A stretch of 64,000 nt of DNA from assembly GCF_026210795.1 (NCBI RefSeq), contig NC_089430.1:310001-374000 (forward strand). Reading direction: 5' to 3'. The notes beneath the pieces are model-generated. The model made no database searches and had not been told where the DNA came from. It was given only the letters and a program-made list of their open reading frames with translations. The position numbers were made by a program, and so were the translations under genes. The stretch comes from Rhizophagus irregularis (Eukaryota > Glomeromycota > Glomeromycetes > Glomerales > Glomeraceae). This document shows positions 11,995-21,900 of this stretch, piece by piece; the first letter of the stretch is position 1, and every line of letters starts with the position of its first letter.

Positions 11995-12600
11995 TTACCC
12001 AATAGTTTGATCATATCATTGAAGAGTGGAATGATAATGATCAAGAATTCAAGATTATGTAGCAATGAAATTACTTCCAGACAAATACAAAGATTATGTT
12101 TGTATTAGATCAACTCCTGATGGAAACTGTTTTTTAACAGTGCATCATTAATTGTATTTAGAATGAAAATTTTAATATTCAGTTGTGATTAGCTGTAATT
12201 ACTGAATTAATGTACATTTACAATTTTACTTACAACAAAAAAATTTTTGAACAAGATATTATCTATCGAGAAGAAGCATCGGATAATAGAAATGAAGCTA
12301 GAATTAAAATTAATGCGTGCTCTTATTTTTTGTAACATTTTCAGTACAAATATAATAACCAAAGTAAATAAAGTCTTTTGATAAATTGTAAAAAAAAAGC
12401 TATCAAATTTTTTCACTGATAATTCGATATTACTTTACAGCTATTTGGAAAATATTTCTGATCGGGCCCCTGTTTTTAATAAAATTTTCAGACGTATTTA
12501 GATGCACTTATTATTACAATATACGGTGACATTTGTGAAATAGAAGGTGATAGGTATGGAAAAACAAATGTGACTAAACATTGAATAAAATTGAAAGATA
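11995..12600 (+). pseudogene. OTU cysteine protease-like gene relic
   Basis: The plus strand shows LLPDKYKDYVCIRSTPDGNC at 12066-12130. DGNC is the classic OTU nucleophile motif in which the cysteine attacks ubiquitin-type isopeptide bonds. A one-base loss in the T run directly after it shifts the frame; reading on in the next frame gives SASLIVFR, then LAVITELMYIYNFTYNKKIF and a further hydrophilic stretch to about 12335. A last fragment near 12485 reads TYLDALIITIYGDICEIEG. The catalytic histidine region cannot be identified. At least two frameshifts and several stops make this a dead copy. The match to OTU rests on the DGNC context and the LR..ELM segment. Confidence 0.5.
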
Positions 12601-12718
12601 ACCAACAGCTAATAGCACATAAGAGATGCACATACGAAATATAAAGAATCGGGTGATAAACGAGATTTCATTTAAAAAGGAAATCAACAAAATGCAACTT
12701 GACTACCTTATTTTAAAT

Positions 12719-13814
12719 TTAGAAATTGTGATAAAATGGTGAATTTAAATACGCTTCTATACATTCTGATTCACTGTCAGGTTCAGTGCACAATTTTATT
12801 TCATATTCTATGATCCGATCGAGTTCAAGTTGAGCATATGACATGAATTCTTTCTTGAAAGTATCTGGAAGTTTCCATCGACTACATAGCTTCTTAAGTG
12901 ATTTATGTGATCCAGAAACGGCAACGTTATATCCTTTGATTTCTTGTACATATCTGATGTACAATTCACATAAATAACAGCATTTTTTTGAAACTGCTAT
13001 AAAAATCCTTTTCTCTTCATGATTCATTACGCTGGTCAATAAGTTCAATTCCGCGTGTAAATACATTTCATTAGAACTTACACAATTCAGTTCTGCATCT
13101 ACGCCGCCATACACACGTTTTAGTCTATACCTTATCGTAGGATCTTTCAAACATTCTTCCATGAAACCTTCATATTCTTTTTCATGATCAAGAAATTTTT
13201 CGACAATACCATTCCATGGTAATATGGGTTGAATCACCACATCAGGATTCAATAATTTCAAATCTATACGAAAAAATAAGTCTTTGTACTTTGTATTACG
13301 TACGCAATTTACGATATTAAATAAAGATTCAATGTATGATCCCACCTTTCTGGTGTGGTTTCGAAATTTTTTCGGGATTTCAAAATCTTTTTTTACTATT
13401 TTATAATATTTGCAACAAACTGAGGATATAGTGTATTTTCCTTATTGTTCAATACGTCAACTTTGTCAAATATGTCAACATCGTTGATTTTAGTCTTAGC
13501 ATAATCTAAGAAAGATTTAGTATATACTTTGTCTTTATACTCGGTTATATCCCACCTAAGTTTGTTCAATGTACTGTAGTTAAAATTAAATCTCTCATAT
13601 CCTCCCTATCTCTCGCTAGTATTGTTGCTAGATTATAAGAAAATTTGTTCACTCCCGACAGATTAATTTCTTTTTCACGTTTTTTCTCGACGGCACCTTT
13701 AAAAATTCTAGCAACACACAGTTTACTATAAAATTCATTCTCTTCTGCTATTGCCATTGCTTGCGTGTTTTTTCTTTTTATTAAACTGCTTTTTATAAGA
13801 AAATGTTGCGTCAT
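12719..13814 (-). pseudogene. OTT_1508-like nucleic acid deaminase, two frameshifts
   Basis: The 3' part (13345-12719) is one clean frame of about 208 codons with MYLHAELNLL (zinc-binding H plus catalytic E) followed by SKKCCYLCELY (the two zinc cysteines), the C-terminal core of the OTT_1508-like fungal deaminase family. Coding character continues upstream without ATG (KVGSYIESL, IPKKFRNHT), shifts frame near 13430 to DVDIFDKVDVLNNKEN, and shifts again near 13575 to the 82-codon frame that starts at 13814. No splice sites would explain the shifts, so single-base indels are the simplest reading. Catalytic residues themselves are intact, meaning loss is recent or the assembly has errors. Members of this family are implicated in nucleic-acid editing or conflict systems; the substrate here is unknown. 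Confidence 0.65.
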
Positions 13815-16800
13815 AGGAGTGTCATAGGTATCAGAACTATCTCATGCACAAGCCGATCATATCATAGTGACGCTAATCTAATTAGTCAGCACGAACAATT
13901 TTGTCGTTAATTTACTGCGGAATTATATGAAAAGGGAAAGAGTTCTTTACTTATGTGATATATATTTTAGTTTCAATAACAAAATTTAAAAAGTTCACTT
14001 TTGCTTAACACTATTTTTATTTATTTTTCAATACAAACCCCTCCTATGATTGTCTATGACAGGAATGGACGAAGGTTCGATCCATCATCCATCCAGCCAA
14101 CGGATGCTTTATGAATTATACTGCGTGGGCGTATACCATAGGTCTAGAAGGTGTAGATCGTAGCCCTAGTGGTGGAAAAGTGCATAGATCATTAGATCAT
14201 GGTATCACACTGACTTCAGTCACAATCGTGATATCAACCAATGGTAGACTACTTCGGTAGTTGACAGGTTGGAAATTATTATTTAATTGAAATATTAATC
14301 ATTAATTATTATTCAAATAGTGCTAAAATATTTAATAAAATGTATAGATCAATTAAAAAAAGTTTCTACATATACAAAAAAATACATTCTAACGAAGTAT
14401 TAGCAAGTAAATAATCCATATACAAAAGCTATAAAACTACTAATAATATTCTCTTGACTTGTTTTTATCATCTATAGTTGAAAAATACATCAAAACTACA
14501 GAGTGCCTCACATAGTTATTAGCTTATTCATCAATTTATTTTTATCTTTAAATATCATTTAAATACATACTATCATTTATGATTTTAGTGTACGATAATT
14601 TATTTCGTCAGAAATAATCATATTCAATACAAAAAGTTTTTTATAATTTTATTATCATAAATTGGTTCGCATTAGAGAAAGGATACTATGTACATTCACG
14701 TGTACAGGTTTGGTACATAAATAGTTTTTCCGAAAAGTTATAACTTTATTACTTAGTTATACATTTTTTTATGTAGTAAATAATATGATGTTAAAATTAT
14801 AGCAACTAGTGAGAATATTTACAATTTAGACGTAATTATAATCTTTATTTCAATAAATAGTAATTGTAATAATATATAAAAAAAGAAAATAAATAAATAA
14901 CTTAATAAAATCAGAACATGATTACAAAGTTTCTTTCTGTGTTAACATTGTTACTAACTTTAACATAGCAGAAACTTATGATTTTAAGACAACGCTTTCA
15001 CTATGATGTAACATCATGGTTGTAATAATGTGACAATGCATTTTACATTAATGCAAAGTTACAATACACTCACGATGCTGCAACAGTGTTGTTAGACATG
15101 TTGTAATGATACTGTGAATTTAAATTTTTCAATGTTATAAAACGGTGAACTATTTTTATATTAATAAATTTCAGAATGTCAAAAACGTAATTATAATAGT
15201 TGTAATTGCATAGTGATAATGTTGAAACAGTATTAAAATGGTGTAATATTATCGTCAAATAATCATTAGGAATGTTTACTGAATATATGAATTATTTTAT
15301 TAATTTAAACATAATTTAACCATCTTTTATATGTAGTTTAAACATTAAATGTACATAATCTAAATGTAAAATATACAGAAAAATTGATTTAACAATTTTA
15401 TGTAAATTTGATATTACAATGAAATAAATATAACATTTATTATAAAATGACTTGTACAGAGACTTTTATACATGCATTAAACAAAAACATTATAGAATCA
15501 TAAACTTCGTAGCCACGCTCAATTAAGGCAATGTATTACTAGACCTACACTAAAGATGACTTTAGCAAGGCTTTCTTTATGATTTAAAAGAAATTTCATA
15601 CACTTTGCCAGCTGGTGAGCAAGCCTATGATTCTAACCTCAAGTCAGTTAATTATTACACCAAGTCCAAAGAGTTGAAGAATCAACAATCTAAAAAAGAA
15701 AGATGAATATTAGTACGATTCATTAAAAGAAAAAATTAAAGAAAAGAAGTTAAATGACTTTCAAAATTCACGTCCAAAGATATCCAAAAAGACCAAAGAG
15801 CCAGTCACCTAGTGTCCGAAAACTGGTTGCTTATGAAATAAGAGAAAACAACAAAACATTATAAGTTTCATCAAAAAGTAAGTTTCATTAAACTTGAAAT
15901 AAAAGATAATAAGAAACACACCAAAAAATATGCAAGTTACTGAATTCAAAGCTTCAAATTCCCATGCATCCAAAAGAATAAAGAAAAATCTAAAAAAAAA
16001 AAGAAAATTAGTGTTTAAACAAAATTGTTAAATTAATGTTTTGTTAAATAAAGAGTTTAAGAATATAAAAAAAATATGCCGTAATCTGCGTGTCCAAAGA
16101 TCCTAATGAAGCTGCCTAAAAAACTAAAACACCAGTATATGCTTTGTTAAAGAACCAAAATCCCACACGTCTAAATATTTGAAGACTATTAAAAAAACAA
16201 ATGAAACAAATTTACAAAAAGAAAAAAAATGAAACTTTAATAATTTATTCATTAAAAAAGTAAAAAAAAAAAGGTATTAAAGAGAAATTTAGGAATCTAT
16301 GTCCAAGGAGATTCAAAGCAGCTACTAAAAAAAAAGTAAAAGAAAAAACAAGGGAAAGGGAAAGGAAAGAATGAGGGAAGGGTGAGAAAAATAAAAGAAA
16401 AAAATAGGAGAAAGAATTATAATAGGAAAGAGAAAGATAACGAAAAAAAAATTTTAAAAGCTTAAAAAAGCTTAGTCTTTAATAAAATCAAACTGCAGTT
16501 TGCAGATCATTAATTCATCTCATCGTCTATGATACCAACAAAAATCAATGAATTATTTGTTTATTTCTATTAAAAATTATCCAAGCTAGACGTTATACAG
16601 TCAACATGTACCATATTATATATGTTTTATATCGATGTGTTTTTTTTATGGAGTAATACGAAGTAATATGAAGTCAAAAAAAAAAAAAAATTAAACTTCA
16701 TGAAACTTTTAAATAAATTTTTTTTTTAATAATAACTTGGAATAATAGCTATTTTTTTCATATTAGTATTGAAAATATAATGCTTTTAATGATTTATTTT

Positions 16801-17010
16801 ATTGAACGAAGTGTAGTACAATATGTAATTAATGTGTATATAGAAGTAAAGAAAATTCTATACTAAATATACATCTAGACTATCACTAATAAAGTTACCC
16901 TTCAGAAAAAAAAACAACACAGTGATCATATCAAACTGGAATTTCGATCAAACATTTTGTGAAAATTGTGTTACGTAAATATTATTAATATTCGATGATC
17001 TCTTTTTTAA
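13815..17010. other. Long intergenic region with decayed A-rich coding-like debris
   Basis: 14040-14270 is less AT-rich than its surroundings but has no open frame and no RNA gene fold. 15540-16340 on the plus strand has fragments such as KEISYTLPAGEQAYDSNLK and three occurrences of a GTCCAAAG(A/G) motif, probably an old element tail. 16320-16450 is a purine-rich run. Nothing here can be assigned. Confidence 0.4.
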
Positions 17011-17183
17011 CTTAAACTTTTTTTTTAACTTTTTTATCAAAACTTTTTCTCCCTCTCTTTCATACTTCCCTTTCCCCCTTTCGTTAACTTTAGAAACTTA
17101 AACTTTTTTTTTTAACTTTTTTATCAAAACTTTTTCTCCCTCTCTTTCATACTTCCCTTTCCCCCTTTCGTTAACTTTAGAAA
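17011..17183. repeat. Perfect tandem duplication, 86/87 bp
   Basis: Two adjacent copies (17011-17096 and 17097-17183) differ only by one T in a poly-T run. The unit is pyrimidine-rich (TTTTTCTCCCTCTCTTTC). Near-identity indicates a very recent duplication. Confidence 0.9.
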
Positions 17184-17241
17184 CACAAAAATTCCAAGAA
17201 AACAATTTCCCAAGAAGAAAAAAAATAAGTTTACCGAGAAT

Positions 17242-18090
17242 ATGGAAAATCAAACTGGAAAACAACCAGGTGGATGTTTCTTTTTTTCCTGTTTCTTTAC
17301 TGTTAACATTATTAACATCTTTCTTTTTTTAGGTTTCATTTTCATTTTGAAGGCTTTCCTGTGAAAATGGAGTTAGCACTTTTTTTTATTATTTTACTGT
17401 TGAATTACAGAAAACAAAACTCCAAATCAAAATTGCGTTTCACAATCTGACCTGTCTAAAAAAAAAGAATAAATGAAATTTAGAAAAATATTTTGTTAAA
17501 AGAGATATATTAAAAAGAACCCTTTCCTCCCTACCTAAATCTAACATGTCCGAAAGCTAAAACAAAGAAATAAAAGAAAAATTTACATCACGATCACTTA
17601 ATGACTCTATTATTTTACCAAAATTTTACTAATGTTTTATTGTTTTTTTTATTTTTAGACCGGCTCAGACATTTGGAATTTTGCATGTGGGTTTTTCTTT
17701 AGTTTTTATTTTAATGAAATGTTTATTGACTAACATTTTGTTCATCCTTTCTTTTTTTAGGAATCCAGCTCTGAACTAAATACTCTGGTACTAGGTCATC
17801 GAATCAATAATTTTTTATTTTTTGAAAAAATTTATTTATTTTCTATTTTGTAGGAACTCCAGCTTCAATTTTTTGCTTTATGGGCGGATTCCTTAGTAAG
17901 TTTTAAATCACTTTCAAAAGCTTGTTTTCAAAAAAATTATATTAATTATTTTTTTTCGTAGTCTGATTTAACCACTGGCAGAATCCTGGGAAATAGCTTT
18001 GAAAACTATTTAAAAAAACATTCTTTAAGCATTTTCTTTAATTTTATAGGAACTCAGCTCTACTGAAACCTGAGTAAGTTTTCGAAAACT
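17242..18090 (+). other. Candidate small multi-exon gene or decayed exon repeats
   Basis: An ATG at 17242 opens MENQTGKQPGG and continues as a 37-codon hydrophobic frame if unspliced. Downstream are several T-rich AG acceptors, each followed by a similar short block: GGAATCCAGCTCTGAACTAA near 17761, GGAACTCCAGCTTCAATTT near 17854 (ending in a GTAAGT donor) and GGAACTCAGCTCTACTG near 18050 (also ending in GTAAGT). Read in phase 0 after AG they give ESSSELNTL, ELQLQFFALWADSL and ELSSTET-stop. This may be a gene built from duplicated exon-intron units. I do not recognise a product and cannot join the exons with certainty. Confidence 0.25.
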
Positions 18091-18950
18091 TTCAAAAACT
18101 ATTTTAAAAAAGACGAACTTTTTTTTAAGTTTTGTAAGATTCATGCTTCTATTTTTTAATCATATCGTATATATCATAAATTGGCTGTTGTTGTTGAATT
18201 ATCGAAAAATTTTTAGATGGTCAGACTTTTAGATATGTGAAATTTTGGTAAGATTTGGCCTCTTTTAATCCATTTTCAACATTTATTTTTTTTAATGATA
18301 TTAACGTATATATTTTTTTGTAGGTTCAGTCCTAAGTGTTAGGTTCAATAGGACAATTTTGAAGTCAACTTGACTTCAAAACTTTATTTTTTATTTTTCT
18401 TTTTATAGGTCCACCTTTTTCGAATCTCCTCGTTTGAATATTAATACTTAATAATGTATAATTTAATATGTAGTTATTAGTGTCGCAATGTTGGTAATAT
18501 AGCATTGTTCATTTTATTAAATATATGTAATTAAAGTATGTCTACAGTGTTATAAATATTAAAAAATTGCACATTGACTGTATATTCACAATAATAAATA
18601 AGTATAGTGAAAGCGATTTTACAGTAAATTAAAAAAGCACAGTGGCAACGCATTTTCTTACCTTTGCAACGCGTCGTATGACGTTCAATAACGACGCACA
18701 AAACAACGGCTTAATCATGTGATTTTGGCGTAGTATCAACGTTGTTTAAAAATTTGATGTTTCTGTAATGAATATGCATTCCTATTTTTTAAAAAAAGAA
18801 AAAATATAAAATAAAATAGAATAAAAATGATAAAAATTTATTTAGTAAAATCTTCAGTTGCATCTTGTTTCCTTGAATTTATTGGATTACTTCTGAAATC
18901 TTACCAAAGCAATTATTGAAAGCAATAATAGAAAACTTTTAATTGTACCT

Positions 18951-21900
18951 TCAAATTTCATTTATATCAAACTCATATTCTTTTGTAATATATTCTAAAG
19001 AAAAAAAAACAAAGTAATTAATAAATTCCTTTACGTACTGATTAAAAAATAACTTAATACCTTTATTGTTGATTGATTCTTCAATTAGTTTATTATCTAA
19101 GATAATAATAATTATTAAATGTTAAAATGTTGTAAATATTGTCCAAATTTATAAAAAAAATAATTTTTACATACTTGGTTTCGTATTAAACGTTATTGAT
19201 CTGCTTGTATAAATTGCTTTTGGATGAGGTTTTTCATTAAAATCTGGTCCAAGCATTTTTGATTTTATTAATTCTAATCTTATTTCTTCAGCTTGATTAA
19301 AATATTCGGCATCCATTCCCATATTTGACCAAGAATTAAAAATTTTACAAACATCCGCTGCTGAAGGTCTTTTTTCAGGATTAGGATTCCAACATTTTTT
19401 CATTAAATTAGCAAAATCTTCAGGAGTGTCGTCAGTAATATTAGGTCGTTTCCCATCAATAATTTTATAAATTAAATCAACATCATGTTCAATATTATCA
19501 AAAGGTTTACAACCAGTTGTCAATTCCCACATAATCATGCCCATACAATAAATATCAGATGATTTAGAAAATTTGACACCTTTAAATATTTCTGGTGCAA
19601 TATAATAAGGTATTACTCCATATATACTGCTATCATGTGGAATGTCATTTGCGGGCTGTGATAATCCTAAATCTCCAATTAGATATTGATCTATTTTACA
19701 TGAATCATTTTCAATTATTTCAACCAATATGTTTCCGCTATGAAAATCTCGATGTATAAAATCTTTTTCATGAATAGTTTGAAGTCTAAAATAAAAAATT
19801 GGTGATTAATAAAATTATACTTAAATAATTTTAAAATCATTACTAAATAAATTATAAAAACCCATCTGAAATTCGCCACAAAATGTGCAATTTTTTCTTC
19901 CATGTAATCTCTGCAAAATTTTCTTGTAAATAATTATGTAAATCTCCTCCATTTGCAAATTTCATTATAAACATATATTCTTTTGTTATAGGATCTTTTG
20001 TGATACCATGACATTTAATAATATATTCAAATTTACTATCATAACATTGATAAAGTGATTTTAACTAAAATTTTATCGTTTAAATTAGTATTAAATATTT
20101 TAAAAAAAAACAAATTTTGAAAATTAATTACCTCATTTAAAAAATATTTGTTTGGTTCTTGAGAATTTAAAACTTTTTTTAGAGCAACAACGTCTCCTTT
20201 AATTAAAGCTTTATAAATAATGCCAAATCCTCCTGCTGCCATTTTTATTAAACTTTTAATTTGTGAATATGAAACCCATTTTATTTCATTTTGAGAAATT
20301 AGATATTTTTGATCCAAAAATCCTTGAGAATCTTTTAGAATTTCATTTAATTCTTCACTGGTAAAATCGAGTAAATGACTTGTATAGCATGCTTTTGGAT
20401 GAGATTTTACAATAAGATTATTATACTCAATTGGTGCATTTATAAATTCCATAATATTGCTTTTTAATTCTTCATTAATATCTTCAATTTTTTTATTATC
20501 AGGAAGAAAAATCCAATTTTCAATGATATTTAAAATTTCTTTAGAAGATGGTCTTTTTAATGGATCTTCATCCCAGCATTTTTCCATTAAATCTATATAA
20601 CATTGTGGAGTATTTTCAATAATTTCAGGACGTCCACCTATACAAATACCTGAAGCAAGTTGAAGATCATGTGCTTTATCATTAAATGGTGGAATTTCAG
20701 ATGTAAATTCCCACATAATTATAGAAAAACTATATATATCACTAGCTTGAGTATAAGATTGACCTCTTAAAATTTCGGGTGCTATAAATGGTAAAACTCC
20801 ATAAATAGCATTTTCTTTTAAAAAAGATTTTGCAAGTTGATATAATCCTAAATAATCACTAATAAAAATTCCGTATATGTCTTCTTCAAATTTGTTACAT
20901 AAAATATTACCATTATGAAAGTTATGATGAATAAGATCTTTTTCATGAATATCATTAAGACCCTTAATAATCTGATATAAATTAAATAATTTTTGTTTCC
21001 AATTTTTTGTTATTTCTGTTAAACATCTTTTTAAACTACCCTTATTTGTATACTCTATTATTAATACATAATTCAAAGTATCTGGATCTTTTGTAAATCC
21101 ATATACTCTAATCATTCTACGTGAATTAATAATTTTCCACTATAAAAAAAATAATATTTAATTAATTAATATAAACAAATTATAATATTAAAAAAAATAA
21201 TAATATCTAAACATACTTCATTTAAAAATTCATTTAAACTTCCATCTGAATTATTAAGATAATCAAAATATTTAAAAATTACTTCGATACTATTATATCT
21301 AGCTTTATATATAGTACCAAATCCTCCTTTATCAAGATATTCAATATTTTCAAATTTATTATAAGGAACCCATTTTAAGTTATTTTTAGAAATAAATTGA
21401 TCCACAATTTCACTTCCACTAGTACCAAATCTTTAAATATAAAAATGAAATTATATTAAAAATTTAAATCTAAAATAAAATTTACAATTAAAAATTTAAA
21501 TATTAAATAATATTAATTATAACTTACTCTAAATAAAATTATAAGATTTAATATAATGAATAATTAGTTTTAAATAAATAGTATATAATAACTTAGTATA
21601 ACTTACCAACTAAAATAATTATCAAAATATTTAAAAAAATTTAATTATTATGAGTAAATATTATATAATTATAATAAATTAAATATAAAAAATATAATTA
21701 AAATAATACAATACTTACAGGCTAAAATATTTTAAATAATTTTTTAAATAATTTTTTAGTTTGAATTATACATAATATTATGTAAATATAATATAATTAC
21801 TTACAGGCTAAAATATTTTAAATGATTTTTTTAAATAAAAAATTTAATTAGTTTAAATTACATGTAAATATTATATAAATATAATAGAATTATATAAATA

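Noticed and set aside
14070-14100. tRNA B-box-like GGTTCGATCC
   Set aside because: The flanking bases do not pair as a T-arm and no D-arm or acceptor stem can be built around it.
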